Numbered from the stretch's first letter, positions 34,131-43,421 are shown. The stretch is DNA of 64,000 bases from Capillimicrobium parvum (GCF_021172045.1 NZ_CP087164.1:5084001-5148000); one strand, 5' to 3'. Program-made: numbers and translations. Notes: generated by a model not told the origin, from the sequence alone.

Positions 34131-34523
34131 TCATCGTGGAGCGCTCAGCGACGGTCGTCGGCTGCGGGCCTGTGGGGCGGCGGCGGCCTCGACGAGCGCG
34201 GTCACGAGCCGCACCGCATCCAATCGAGCGATGCCCTGGGCGGAGAGGGAACGCCAGGTCGAGAAGGCGAGCGCGTGGCGCACCGCCGCCACGAGCAGTT
34301 GTCGTCTGCGGCCGCGGGCCTGACGGCCCACGGTGAGGACCTCCGCCGCGTCTTCGAGGTACGCGTTCAGCGGGGCCACGGCGTCGTGGGCGAAGTCGAC
34401 GAGCTCGGCGTCGCGGAGGACGTTGCTGAACATCGGCTCGTTGCGCCCGTAGTACGCGTAGAGGTCGTCGAGAGCGCGTTCGAGTCGCGGCGCCGAGCGA
34501 TGAGTTCGGCCGGTGCCGCCGGT
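34131..34523 (-). pseudogene. TetR-family regulator remnant (C-terminal half only)
   Basis: The minus-strand frame open from 34523 to the TGA at 34131 reads LERALDDLYAYYGRNEPMFSNVL, then DFAHDAVAPLNAYLEDAAEVL and AVRHALAFSTWRSLSAQG, matching the ligand-binding and dimerisation half of TetR regulators. The HTH is missing: a TAG stops the frame at 34524-34526 and the neighbouring + strand gene starts at 34567. Only about 130 codons are left, with no start before an internal Met. A deletion that joined the reductase gene to the truncated regulator is the simplest explanation. Confidence 0.6.
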
Positions 34524-34566
34524 CTACTGGTCGACCACACGGCAGCACGACCGAGAAGGGGCCGCA

Positions 34567-35160
34567 ATGCAGATCCTCGTCACCGACTTCATGACGCTCG
34601 ACGGCGTCGTCCAGGCGCCCGGTGGGCCCGAGGAGGACACCGAGGGTGGGTTCGCCCACGGCGGATGGTCGATGAAGTACTTCGACGACGAGGTCATGGG
34701 CCCCGTCATCTTCGAGAGCCTTCAGAGCGCGGACGCGCTGCTGTTCGGCCGGCGCACCTGGGCGGGCATGGCCGCGGCCTGGCCGGACCGCGCGGGTGAC
34801 CCGTACGCCGACCGGATGAACTCGATCGACAAGTACGTGGCGTCCCGGACGCTGACGCAGGACGACCTGACGTGGTCGAACTCGGAGCTGCTGGACCCCG
34901 GCGACGCGCTCGGCGCCATCCGCAGGCTGCGCGAGCGCGAGGGCGGCAGCATCCAGATGTGGGGCAGCTCGTCCCTGACCCGCCAGCTCGTCGAGCACGA
35001 TCTCGTCGACGAGTACCTGCTGTTCATCGAGCCCCTCCTGCTCGGCGGCGGCAAGCGCGCGTTCCCCGACGACGGCCGCGCGCGGCCGCTCGAGCTGGTG
35101 TCGGCCCAGACCGCCGGCACCGGCGTGCTGGTCTGCAGATACCGGCCGGTGCGCGACTGA
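34567..35160 (+). CDS. Dihydrofolate-reductase-like (RibD C-terminal) protein
   Basis: 197 residues from MQILVTDFMTLDGV. The opening TLDGVVQAPGG, LLFGRRTWAGMAAAWP, KYVASRTL, IQMWGSSSLTRQLVEHDLVDEYLLFIEP and LLGGGKRAFP are the motifs of the YwjB/RibD-C reductases, NADPH-binding DHFR-fold proteins of unknown substrate. GAAGGGG precedes the start. It abuts the remnant of a TetR gene that may once have controlled it. Confidence 0.86.
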   Translation: MQILVTDFMTLDGVVQAPGGPEEDTEGGFAHGGWSMKYFDDEVMGPVIFESLQSADALLFGRRTWAGMAAAWPDRAGDPYADRMNSIDKYVASRTLTQDDLTWSNSELLDPGDALGAIRRLREREGGSIQMWGSSSLTRQLVEHDLVDEYLLFIEPLLLGGGKRAFPDDGRARPLELVSAQTAGTGVLVCRYRPVRD

Positions 35161-35202
35161 CCCGCCCGGCGCCGCCCGCGTCTGGCAGTCTTCGCGCCGG
35201 CG

Positions 35203-36768
35203 ATGGGAGGCGAGCACGTTGACTTCGGGCAGGCGATCGCCGCGGCGTACGCGACCGATGGGCCGGCGATCGAGCTCGGCAAGGGCATGCATGACGGCGC
35301 GCTCGCACCGGCGGCCGCCGTCCGCATCCCGCTGAAGATGATGAACCGCCACGGACTCGTGGCGGGGGCGACGGGCACCGGCAAGACGAAGACGCTGCAG
35401 CTGATCGCCGAACAGCTGTCGGCGGCCGGCGTGCCGGTGTTCGTCGCGGACATGAAGGGCGACCTGTCCGGGCTGGGCGCCCCCGGCGCCGCCGAGGGCT
35501 CGGGGCCGGACCGCGCCGCGCAGCTCGGCGAGCCGTTCGTGCCGACGGCGTTCCCGGTCGAGTACCTGACGCTCGGCGGCATCGGCGCCGGCGTCCCGGT
35601 GCGCTCGACCGTCTCGGACTTCGGCCCGCGGCTGCTGGGCAAGGTGCTCGATGCCAACGAGACGCAGGACCAGAGCCTCGGGCTGGTGTTCCGCTACGCG
35701 GACGACAAGGGCCTGGCGCTGCTCGACCTCGCCGACCTGCGCGCGCTGCTCACGTTCCTGTCCTCGCCCGAGGGTAAGGCGGAGCTCAAGGGGATCGGCG
35801 GCCTCTCGTCGCAGACGGTCGGCGTGCTCCTGCGCGCGCTCGTCGTGCTGGAGGACGGCGGCGGCAACGAGCTGTTCGGCGAGCCCCAGTTCGAGATCGC
35901 GGACCTCCTGCGCACGGCGCCCGACGGGCGCGGCATCGTCTCGTGCCTGGAGCTCCCGGCCGTGCAGGACAAGCCGAAGCTGTTCTCGACCGCGCTCATG
36001 TGGCTGCTCGCGGAGCTCTTCGAGCAGCTGCCCGAGGTCGGCGACCTCGACGAGCCCAAGCTCGTGTTCTTCTTCGACGAGGCGCACCTGCTGTTCGACG
36101 ACGCCTCCGAGGCGTTCCTCGACTCGGTGGCGCAGACGGTGCGGCTGATCCGCTCCAAGGGCGTCGGCGTGTTCTTCGTCACCCAGACGCCGAAGGACGT
36201 GCCGGCCGATGTCCTCGCGCAACTCGGCAACCGCGTCCAGCATGCGCTTCGCGCGTACACGCCCGACGACGCGAAGGCGCTGAGGGCGACCGTGTCGACG
36301 TTTCCCAAGTCCGGCTTCTACGACCTCGAGGAGCTGCTGACCCAGCTCGCCATCGGCGAGGCGGCGGTGACGATCCTCTCGGAGACCGGCGTCCCGACGC
36401 CCGTCGTCCACACGAAGCTGCGTGCCCCCGCGTCGCGGATGGCGCCGGCCGACGACATCGCGCGCTCCGCGCAAGCCTCGCCGCTGTACGGGAAGTACGG
36501 CACCCGAGTCGACCGCGAGAGCGCGCGGGAGCTCCTTGCGCGGCGGCTCGAACAGACGCCGGCGGCCGGCGACGAGCCGACCGGGCCGGCCGAGCACCCG
36601 CCGCGCGGGCGGTCGCCGCGCGCGAAGCCGAAGCCGAAGCGCACGCCCCACCCCGCCGACCCCGTGGAGACCGACCCGATCGCCGACTTCCTTCGCTCGC
36701 GCCAGGGCCAGGCGGTGCAGCGCCAGGTCGTGCGCGGGCTGTTCGGCCTGCTGCGCAAGTCGTTGTAG
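35203..36768 (+). CDS. HerA-like ATPase (DUF853)
   Basis: 521 residues. RecA-like motor: Walker A GATGTGKTKTLQ at about 55-66, Walker B KLVFFFDEAHLLFDD at about 285-299, and motif VGVFFVTQTPKDVP. The GLVAGATGTGKTKTL-I-EQLS opening and the block KSGFYDLEELLTQLAIGEAAVTIL identify the DUF853 group related to HerA/FtsK ATPases. A Pro/Lys-rich linker (about 450-490) precedes a short C-terminal helix. The role of DUF853 proteins is not established. The stop is nine bases from the convergent AhpD-like gene. Confidence 0.85.
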   Translation: MGGEHVDFGQAIAAAYATDGPAIELGKGMHDGALAPAAAVRIPLKMMNRHGLVAGATGTGKTKTLQLIAEQLSAAGVPVFVADMKGDLSGLGAPGAAEGSGPDRAAQLGEPFVPTAFPVEYLTLGGIGAGVPVRSTVSDFGPRLLGKVLDANETQDQSLGLVFRYADDKGLALLDLADLRALLTFLSSPEGKAELKGIGGLSSQTVGVLLRALVVLEDGGGNELFGEPQFEIADLLRTAPDGRGIVSCLELPAVQDKPKLFSTALMWLLAELFEQLPEVGDLDEPKLVFFFDEAHLLFDDASEAFLDSVAQTVRLIRSKGVGVFFVTQTPKDVPADVLAQLGNRVQHALRAYTPDDAKALRATVSTFPKSGFYDLEELLTQLAIGEAAVTILSETGVPTPVVHTKLRAPASRMAPADDIARSAQASPLYGKYGTRVDRESARELLARRLEQTPAAGDEPTGPAEHPPRGRSPRAKPKPKRTPHPADPVETDPIADFLRSRQGQAVQRQVVRGLFGLLRKSL

Positions 36769-36777
36769 CTCACCGCA

Positions 36778-37368
36778 TCAGCCGCCGGCGATCGGCCGCC
36801 CGACCGTCAGCGTCTCGCGCAGCTCGGGGTCGAGCTCGCGGTAGTGCGCGTCCGGGGCCGCGCCGAGCCCATCCAGCGCCTTGCTGAAGAAGCACCGCGC
36901 CGCGGCGGCGGCGATCACGTCGAAGATCTCCGCGTCCGACAGCCCGAGCGCCCGCAGCCGCTCGACGTCGGCCTCCGTGACCGAGGTCGCGTCGCCGGCG
37001 ACCTTCTCGGCGAGGTCCATGACGGCGACGTCGACCTCGTCGAGCCCCGCGGCATGGTGGTCGGCCACCACCGCACGCACCTCGTCGGGCGCCATGAACC
37101 GGTCCGCGAGCACGGACCCGTGGGCGAGCGTGCAGTAGCTCGACCGCAGCGTGCGCGCGGCCGCGACCGTCGCCAGCTCGTAGCGGCGCAGATCCATCCC
37201 GGCCTTGATCGCGCCGTTGAGCTGGCGCCAGGCGGCGTAGACCTCCGGCCGGAGCGAGAACGCCCTGGCGAAGTTCGGCACGAAGCCGAACGCTGCGCGA
37301 TCGGCCTCGTAGAGGTCGGCGACGGCGTCGCGCGCCTCGTCCTCGGCGACCGTCGTGATGAACGTCAT
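36778..37368 (-). CDS. AhpD/carboxymuconolactone-decarboxylase-like protein
   Basis: 196 residues, start at 37368 with GAGGAGGGG just upstream. All-helical CMD fold: VPNFARAFSLRPEVYAAWRQLN, then the active-site helix ELATVAAARTLRSSYCTLAHGSVL, and a second half starting AVVADHHAAGL. The signature here is CTLAHG, a single Cys with a nearby His rather than CxxC, as in the peroxidase-related branch. Expected role: reduction of peroxides or a related thiol reaction. Standing alone, it has no visible partner. Confidence 0.8.
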   Translation of the reverse strand: MTFITTVAEDEARDAVADLYEADRAAFGFVPNFARAFSLRPEVYAAWRQLNGAIKAGMDLRRYELATVAAARTLRSSYCTLAHGSVLADRFMAPDEVRAVVADHHAAGLDEVDVAVMDLAEKVAGDATSVTEADVERLRALGLSDAEIFDVIAAAAARCFFSKALDGLGAAPDAHYRELDPELRETLTVGRPIAGG

Positions 37369-37469
37369 ATGCCCCTCCTCAGGCGATCCGGCGGCCCAAC
37401 ACCCGGCGGCCATCAGACCACTCGCGGCGCGCCCGGTCAACCGGTTCGCGGCCGGCCCGAGGCGCGCGC

Positions 37470-37664
37470 TCAGGCGAGCTGGGCGGCGACGATCTGCCAG
37501 CCGGACCCGCCCTCTGTGCGCTCGAAGGACTGGCGGCACAGCGGGCAGTAGGCGCGAGCGAGCGGGGACGCGGCCGGATCGCGGGCGAGGTCGGCACCGT
37601 CAGCGGCGTCGGAGACCATCAGCTTTCCGCGGCAATCCCCGCTTGGGCAGGGTTCGAACGTCAT
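37470..37664 (-). CDS. Small zinc-ribbon protein
   Basis: 64 residues from ATG at 37664. Four cysteines in two pairs, EPCPSGDC and YCPLC, suggest a zinc ribbon; the first pair spacing is CPSGDC. It is otherwise hydrophilic. No known family. It sits in a gap between the AhpD-like and NlpC/P60 genes, same strand as both. Moderately supported by its Cys layout and codon bias. Confidence 0.5.
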   Translation of the reverse strand: MTFEPCPSGDCRGKLMVSDAADGADLARDPAASPLARAYCPLCRQSFERTEGGSGWQIVAAQLA

Positions 37665-37726
37665 GGCGTCGCCTTCTTTGGAGGTGGACCCCTCGCCTCC
37701 CCCGGGGACGGGCCGGTCAAACCCCT

Positions 37727-38935
37727 CTAGAGACCCGGCGGGTGGCGGGCGACGAACCCGGCGCTGCTGCGCTGCGCCCGCGTCCACCGCGTGCCGCCCG
37801 ACGACAGCGCGCTCGTGTCGAAGCGCCAGCCCGCCACCACCATGTAGGCGTGGCCGGCGTTCGCGTAGACGGTGATCCAGCGGCCCGGCCCGGCCTCGCC
37901 CCAGCTCATGAAGCCCGTCGAGTTCAGCGGCGAGGACACGAGCCCCGCGGCCGCCAGCGCATAGCTGACCGAACCGGAGCAGTCGTAGGCGCTGGCCTGG
38001 AACGAGGCGTGGCCGCCGCCGTAGGAGTACGGCAGCCCGGAGATCGCGTTGCCCGCGGCGATGACGAGCTGCACCGCCTCGGGCGCGCCGGCGGGGGCCT
38101 GGGCCATGCCGCCCGGGTCGGTCGGGATCGCGCCGTTGACGTCGGGCGCGGCGGCGCGGGCCTGCGCGAGCCGGCGCTGCGCCGCGCGCAGCGCCCGCGC
38201 CTGGCGGTCGCGCAGCGAGGCGAGCTCGGAACGCACGCCGTCGAGCTCGGCCTGCTTGCTCGCGCGCCCGCGCAGCAGCTCGGCTCGGCGGGTCAGGATC
38301 GCGGTCTCGACGGCGGCCGCGGCGTTGCGGTCCTTGACCGCGTCGGCGGTCAGCTTCTGGTTGCGCGCCTGCAGCCGGTTGAGGCGGCGCGCCTGGACGA
38401 CGACCTCGGAGCGCGTCGTCTTCGTCGTGTCGAGGATCTCCGCGTTGTGCTTGGCGACGCGGCGCAGGAACTCCATCCGCTCGAGCAGGTCGCTGAAGCC
38501 GCGGGCGTTGAGCAGGACGGATGTGAGGTCCGCGTGCTCGCTCATGTAGTCGGCGCGGAGGTTCTGGGCGAGAGCGGCGGACGCGCGGCGGTACTTGTTC
38601 TCGAGGGCCGTCAACCGGACCCGGGCCCGGGTGAGCTCGGTGACGACGCGCCGCAGCTCGGCCTGATGCGAGGCGGCGCGCGCCTGCAGCTCGGCGAGGC
38701 GCGCCTGGGCGCGGGCGAGGCCATCGTTCGTCGCGGCGATGCGCGCGGACTCGGCGGCGACGGCGTCCCTGAGCCGCTGCTCCTCGCCCTTGGTCGAGGC
38801 GATGCGGCTGCTGAGGTCGCCGCGCGCCGTCGTGCGCCCGCCGAGGAGCGCGAGCGCGCAGGCGGCGAGCACGGCAAGGGCGATCCACGCGCGGCGGCGC
38901 GATCTCGGGTGGGTCTGGGCGGCGGCGTCGTCCAC
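37727..38935 (-). CDS. NlpC/P60 peptidoglycan hydrolase with coiled-coil stalk
   Basis: 402 residues from GTG. An N-terminal signal anchor (AWIALAVLAACALALLGG) is followed by a long charged coiled coil (about 40-240) rich in A, R, E and L heptads, then a short Pro-rich link and an NlpC/P60 domain: Cys in YDCSGSVSYAL and His in NAGHAYMVV. The layout resembles RipA-like actinobacterial hydrolases that split the peptide stem of peptidoglycan during division. The coiled coil may dock the enzyme to a regulatory complex. Confidence 0.85.
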   Translation of the reverse strand: MDDAAAQTHPRSRRRAWIALAVLAACALALLGGRTTARGDLSSRIASTKGEEQRLRDAVAAESARIAATNDGLARAQARLAELQARAASHQAELRRVVTELTRARVRLTALENKYRRASAALAQNLRADYMSEHADLTSVLLNARGFSDLLERMEFLRRVAKHNAEILDTTKTTRSEVVVQARRLNRLQARNQKLTADAVKDRNAAAAVETAILTRRAELLRGRASKQAELDGVRSELASLRDRQARALRAAQRRLAQARAAAPDVNGAIPTDPGGMAQAPAGAPEAVQLVIAAGNAISGLPYSYGGGHASFQASAYDCSGSVSYALAAAGLVSSPLNSTGFMSWGEAGPGRWITVYANAGHAYMVVAGWRFDTSALSSGGTRWTRAQRSSAGFVARHPPGL

Positions 38936-39192
38936 AGCAGGCGGGAGCCGCGGAGAAACGCTGACGCGAGGCCCCGGCGGCGGTCGGCGACGCTAGCACC
39001 GCTCGTCGGCATTCGACCCGCAATTCCGGCCCTTGCACGGGATCCTGCAAGCGCCGGGTCGCGATCTGGACCCATCGGACGCAGAGGCGCTGGTGCTGGG
39101 CGCGCGTCCAGACCTGCCGTAGCGTATTGGTGAGCCTCGGGGCGGCCTGCCGCGACGGCACCGAACGGGACCATGATCGTGGAACGGGAACG
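38936..39192. other. Divergent intergenic region
   Basis: No gene. It separates the NlpC/P60 gene from the TPR gene. One inverted repeat stands out, CTTGCA-N8-TGCAAG at 39032-39051, which could be an operator or a hairpin. No riboswitch fold of the ydaO type, known upstream of some actinobacterial NlpC genes, could be recognised. Confidence 0.4.
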
Positions 39193-40845
39193 ATGACCGA
39201 CTACTTCGACCTCGGCGACTACGGGCGCGGGACGTCGACCTCCTCGCCCGACGCCCAGCGCTGGTTCGATCGCGGGCTCGTGTGGAGCTACGCCTTCAAC
39301 CACGGGGAGGCGATCCGCTGCTTCGAGGCGGCGCTCGAGCACGACCCCACGTTCGCGCTGGCGCACTGGGGCGTGGCGTACGCCGCCGGCCCGAACTACA
39401 ACAAGCCGTGGGAGGCGTTCGACGAGACCGACCTCGCGGCCTCGCTGACCCGGGCGCACCGCGCGCTCGGCCGCGCGCGCGAGCTCCAGGCCGGCGCCTC
39501 GCCGGTCGAGCGGGATCTGATCGCGGCGCTGTCGCGGCGTTACGCCGAGGACGACCCAGCGGGCGACCTCGACGGCTGGTGCGCCGACTACGCGGAGGCG
39601 ATGCGCGGCATCCGCGAGCGCTATCCCGACGACCTCGACGTCGCCACGCTCTGCGCGGAGGCGCTGATGAACCTGACGGCCTGGGCGCTCTGGGACCAGT
39701 CGACCGGCGAGCCCGCGGAGGGCTCGTGCACCGTCGAGGCGCGGGCGATCCTCGAGCGGGCGCGCCAGCTGCCCGGCGGGCGCACGCATCCCGGGGTGCT
39801 GCACATGTACCTGCACCTGATGGAGATGTCGCCGGCGCCCGAGCTCGCGCTGGAGGCGGCCGACGACCTGCGCGGCCTGGTACCGGACGCCGGCCACCTC
39901 GAGCACATGCCGACGCACATCGACATCCTCTGCGGTGACTACCGGCGTACCGTGGAGTCCAACACGCGGGCCATCGCCGCCGACGAGAAGTACTTCGCCC
40001 GCTCCGGCGGCCTCGAGTTCTACTCGCTGTACCGCTGCCACGACTTCCACTTCAAGATCTACGGCGCCATGTTCCTGGGGCAGTCGCGGGTCGCTCTCGA
40101 GACCGCCGACGCGCTCGCCGCCGCCCTGCCCGAGGCGCTCCTGCGCGTCGAGGTCCCGCCGATGGCGGACTGGCTCGAGGGCTTCTACTCGATGAAGAAC
40201 CACGTGCTGATCCGCTTCGGCCGCTGGCAGGACATCCTCGACCTCGAGCTGCCGTCCGACCAGGATCTCTACTGCGTCACGACCGCGATGACGCGCTACG
40301 CCAGGGGCGTGGCGCTGGCGGCGACGGGCCGCGTCGACGAGGCCCGCGCGGAGCGCGAGCGCTTTGCCGACGCGGTCGCGCGCGTGCCGGAGTCGCGCAC
40401 GATCTTCAACAACACCTGCGTCGACATCCTCGCCGTCGCGAGCGCGATGCTCGACGGCGAGATCGCCTACCGCGCCGGGCACCACGACGAGGCCTTCGGC
40501 CACCTGCGCCGGTCGATCGAGCTCGACGACGGACTGCCCTACGACGAGCCGTGGGGCTGGATGCAGCCCACCCGGCACGCCTACGGCGCGCTGCTGCTCG
40601 AACAGGGGCGCGTCGAGGAGGCTGAGGCGGTCTACCAGGCCGACCTCGGCCTCGACGACACCCTTGCGCGCGCGTGCCACCACCCGAACAACGTGTGGAG
40701 CCTGCACGGCTACCACGAGTGCCTGGTGCGACTCGGGAAGGCGGGCGAGGCGCGGATCGTCAAGCAGCAGCTCGACATCGCCGCCGCCTACGCGGACATT
40801 CCCGTCAAGGCGTCCTGCGCGTGCCGGCTCACGGCCGTCGCCTGA
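39193..40845 (+). CDS. Tetratricopeptide-repeat protein
   Basis: 550 residues from MTDYFDLGDYGRG (GGGAACG upstream). The opening AQRWFDRGLVWSYAFNHGEAIRCFEAALEHDPTFALAHWGVAYA is a clear TPR-like helix pair; additional helix pairs occur around 300-330 and 455-490 (EAFGHLRRSIELDDG, LLLEQGRVEEAEAVYQADLGLDDTLARA). No signal peptide or catalytic motif. Proteins of this type (TPR with conserved HGEA-R-F-AA) are of unknown role. It is divergent from the NlpC/P60 gene. Confidence 0.72.
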   Translation: MTDYFDLGDYGRGTSTSSPDAQRWFDRGLVWSYAFNHGEAIRCFEAALEHDPTFALAHWGVAYAAGPNYNKPWEAFDETDLAASLTRAHRALGRARELQAGASPVERDLIAALSRRYAEDDPAGDLDGWCADYAEAMRGIRERYPDDLDVATLCAEALMNLTAWALWDQSTGEPAEGSCTVEARAILERARQLPGGRTHPGVLHMYLHLMEMSPAPELALEAADDLRGLVPDAGHLEHMPTHIDILCGDYRRTVESNTRAIAADEKYFARSGGLEFYSLYRCHDFHFKIYGAMFLGQSRVALETADALAAALPEALLRVEVPPMADWLEGFYSMKNHVLIRFGRWQDILDLELPSDQDLYCVTTAMTRYARGVALAATGRVDEARAERERFADAVARVPESRTIFNNTCVDILAVASAMLDGEIAYRAGHHDEAFGHLRRSIELDDGLPYDEPWGWMQPTRHAYGALLLEQGRVEEAEAVYQADLGLDDTLARACHHPNNVWSLHGYHECLVRLGKAGEARIVKQQLDIAAAYADIPVKASCACRLTAVA

Positions 40846-40875
40846 GCCGCCGCGCCGGCGCCGGCGCCGGGATCG

Positions 40876-41790
40876 TCAGCCGCCGCCCATCGCCCGGGCA
40901 CTGAGGAACGTCCAGAACCGGCGTGCGACGGGAGTCACCGCCCGGTTGCGCAGCCGCACGGCGCGCAGCTCGCGCCAGAGATCGGCGCCGCTGACCGACA
41001 GCGCCGTGAGGGTGTCCTCTTCGGCCGGCTCGACGGCGAGCCGTGAGACGAGCGTGAAGCCGCCGTCGAGCACGGCGCGCTTGAGGCTCTGCGTGCTCGC
41101 CGCCTCGAGGCTGGGCACGAGGGTGACGCCCGCTTCGGCCAGGGCCGCCTCGGCGACCGCCCGCGTGCCCGACCCCTGTTCGCGGGTGAGGTAGGGCTCG
41201 CGGGCCAGCTCGCGCGCGTGCACGGGGCGCTCGCGGCGCGCCCAGGGATGGCCGATCGCGACGACGGCGACGATCTCGTCGCGCAGGAGGACGAGCGTGT
41301 CGAAGTCGTCGAGCGGGTCGGCGCCTTCCACGAAGCCGAGGTCGACGTCCCCCGCGCGCAGCTCCGCGAGGACCGCGGGGGAGTTGGCGACGTCGAGCTC
41401 GACCCGTCCGCGGCCGTCGGCGACGCGGAACGCCGCGAGCCACCCCGGGACGACGAACTCGCCGAGGGTCTGGCTCGCCGCCAGCCGCAACGGCGCCTCC
41501 GCGCCGGCGCCGTGGTCGGCGATCACCCGTTCCACCGCCGCGAGCGCGGCGAGGGCGTGCTTGGCCTCCGGATACAGCAGGCGCCCGAGCTCCGTCGGCG
41601 TCACACCCAGCCGGCTGCGCACCAGCAGTGGCGCGCCGGCTCGCCGCTCGAGCGCGGCGATGCGCTTCGTCGCCGCCGACTGCGTGAGGTTGAGCGCCTC
41701 CGCGGCACCGCGGACGGTCCCGGTCTCGACGGCGGCGGTGAACGCGGCGAGCTCGGCGCCGGGCAGTCGCGGATCGGTGTTCGCCACCAC
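40876..41790 (-). CDS. LysR-family regulator of the molybdoenzyme operon
   Basis: 304 residues from GTG. HTH in TVRGAAEALNLTQSAATKRIAALERRAG (about 25-52), then a substrate-binding domain (LRLAASQTLGEFVVPGWLAAF; VDLGFVEGAD; REPYLTREQGSGTRAVAEAAL). The binding-domain pattern is like CysL/CbbR-type regulators that respond to small anions or metabolites. It is divergent from the ferredoxin-NrfD gene with a T-N11-A palindrome in between, so it most likely controls that operon as well as itself. Confidence 0.85.
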   Translation of the reverse strand: MVANTDPRLPGAELAAFTAAVETGTVRGAAEALNLTQSAATKRIAALERRAGAPLLVRSRLGVTPTELGRLLYPEAKHALAALAAVERVIADHGAGAEAPLRLAASQTLGEFVVPGWLAAFRVADGRGRVELDVANSPAVLAELRAGDVDLGFVEGADPLDDFDTLVLLRDEIVAVVAIGHPWARRERPVHARELAREPYLTREQGSGTRAVAEAALAEAGVTLVPSLEAASTQSLKRAVLDGGFTLVSRLAVEPAEEDTLTALSVSGADLWRELRAVRLRNRAVTPVARRFWTFLSARAMGGG

Positions 41791-41801
41791 TCGAGCCTAG
41801 T

Positions 41802-41818
41802 CATTCCTGGCGGGAATG
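41802..41818. promoter_or_regulatory. LysR-type operator CATTCC-TGGCG-GGAATG
   Basis: Perfect palindrome with 6-base arms and a 5-base centre; its core TTCCTGGCGGGAA fits the T-N11-A rule of LysR sites. It starts 12 bases upstream of the LysR GTG and 56 bases before the start of the operon it probably controls. Confidence 0.6.
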
Positions 41819-41873
41819 CCTGACGCCGGATCCGACTGGTTGCCGCCGCAATCGACCGTGATGATCGACGGCG

Positions 41874-43421
41874 ATGGCGGTCGACACGAGCACGGGCACG
41901 GGCACGAAGCGTCAGTACGGGTTCGCCATCGATCACCGGTCGTGCATCGGCTGTCATGCGTGCACCGTGGCGTGCAAGACCGAGCACGGCGTCGAGCTCG
42001 GCGTGTTCCGGACGTGGGTGAAGTACATCGAGCGGGGCGAGTTCCCGGACACGCGCCGGTATTTCTCGGTGCTGCGCTGTAACCACTGCACCGATGCGCC
42101 GTGCGTGCAGATCTGTCCGGTCAAGGCGCTGACCAAGCGCGAGGACGGGATTGTCGACTTCGATGCGGACCGGTGCATCGGCTGCAAGGCGTGTTTGAAC
42201 GCGTGCCCGTATGACGCGCTGTACATCGATCCGCAGTCGAACACGGCGCACAAGTGCAACTTCTGCGCGCACCGGGTCGACACGGGCATGAAGCCGGCCT
42301 GCGAGGTGGTGTGTCCGACGAAGGCGATCGTGTCCGGCGATCTCAACGATCCGGTGTCGGAGATCAGCCGGCTGCTCGCGGTCGTGCCGGCACAGGTCCG
42401 CGCGCCCGAGCAGGGCACCGGGCCGAACGTCTTCTATCTCGGCGCCGACGAGGCGTCGCTGGACCCGTTGCAGGTGGGCGGCGGCGACGGCTACCTCTAC
42501 AGCGAGGTTCCCGACTCCCAGCGCGAGAAGCTCGCGCCGCTGACGGAGGAGGCGACCGCCACGGCGATGCACGACATCGGCCACTCCGCGCCGTGGGGCT
42601 GGCGGGTTTCGAGCTACTTCTTGTCGAAGGGCATCGCCGCGGGCGCGATGATGCTGGCCGCGCTGCTGCTGGTCGTGGGCGTCGACTCCTCCGCGCTCGG
42701 CGATGTGGTGCCCGGGCTGCTGGCGCTGGCGGGGATCGCCGTCACCGGCCTGTTCTTGGTGTGGGATCTCAAGCAGCCCAAGCGCGCGATCTACCTGTTC
42801 ACGCGCCCGCAGTGGCGATCGTGGCTGGCGCTGGGCGCGCAGTGCATCAACGTCGCGGCGGTCGTCGCGTTCGCGTTCACCGTCGCTGCGCTGCTCGGGG
42901 CCGACAGTGTGCGCGACGCGCTGGCGTGGGCGATGATCCCGGCCGGCGCGCTGCTGGCGGGCTACACGGCGTTTCTCTTCAACCAGTGCGAGGGCCGGGA
43001 TCTGTGGCAGAGCCCGCTGCTGCTACCGCACACGCTCGTCAACGCGGCCGTGGCCGGCGCCGGAGCGCTCGGCATCGTGGCGCTCTTCGTCGACGCGCCC
43101 TCTGCGGCGACGCGCGCGCTGGCCTGGGCGCTGCTGGCCGCCGCCGCGTGCAGCGCGATCATCGGCGCGCTGGACATCTTCGGGCGCCACCAGACCAAGC
43201 AGGCCGAGCGCGCGGCGACCAACCTCTGGCGTGACCTGTACGCGCGTCGCTTCTGGGCCGGTGTCGTGGCCGCCACCGTGCTGCCGTGCGTGCTGGCCGC
43301 GGTGTACCTCGTGGCCGGGGGGGCCCTGGTGCTCGCGGCCGGCGGCCTGGTGGCGCTGGTCGGACTGTGGCTCTACGAGGACGCCTGGGTGCGGGCCGGC
43401 CAGAGCGTGCCGCTGAGCTGA
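41874..43421 (+). CDS. Four-cluster ferredoxin fused to NrfD-type membrane anchor
   Basis: 515 residues. Residues about 15-180 carry four Cys clusters of the DmsB/NrfC type (CIGCHACTVACK, CNHCTDAPCVQICP, CIGCKACLNACP, CNFCAHRVDTGMKPACEVVCP), enough for four [4Fe-4S] centres. From about 255 on there are about eight hydrophobic segments of an NrfD/PsrC-like quinone-reactive anchor. Usually these are two separate subunits; here they are one polypeptide. It would pass electrons between the quinone pool and the molybdopterin subunit encoded next (two-base gap). Confidence 0.88.
   Translation: MAVDTSTGTGTKRQYGFAIDHRSCIGCHACTVACKTEHGVELGVFRTWVKYIERGEFPDTRRYFSVLRCNHCTDAPCVQICPVKALTKREDGIVDFDADRCIGCKACLNACPYDALYIDPQSNTAHKCNFCAHRVDTGMKPACEVVCPTKAIVSGDLNDPVSEISRLLAVVPAQVRAPEQGTGPNVFYLGADEASLDPLQVGGGDGYLYSEVPDSQREKLAPLTEEATATAMHDIGHSAPWGWRVSSYFLSKGIAAGAMMLAALLLVVGVDSSALGDVVPGLLALAGIAVTGLFLVWDLKQPKRAIYLFTRPQWRSWLALGAQCINVAAVVAFAFTVAALLGADSVRDALAWAMIPAGALLAGYTAFLFNQCEGRDLWQSPLLLPHTLVNAAVAGAGALGIVALFVDAPSAATRALAWALLAAAACSAIIGALDIFGRHQTKQAERAATNLWRDLYARRFWAGVVAATVLPCVLAAVYLVAGGALVLAAGGLVALVGLWLYEDAWVRAGQSVPLS

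Noticed and set aside
38936-39192. ydaO-type (c-di-AMP) riboswitch before the NlpC/P60 gene
   Set aside because: Such elements are known upstream of actinobacterial NlpC genes, but I could not match the conserved core segments here.
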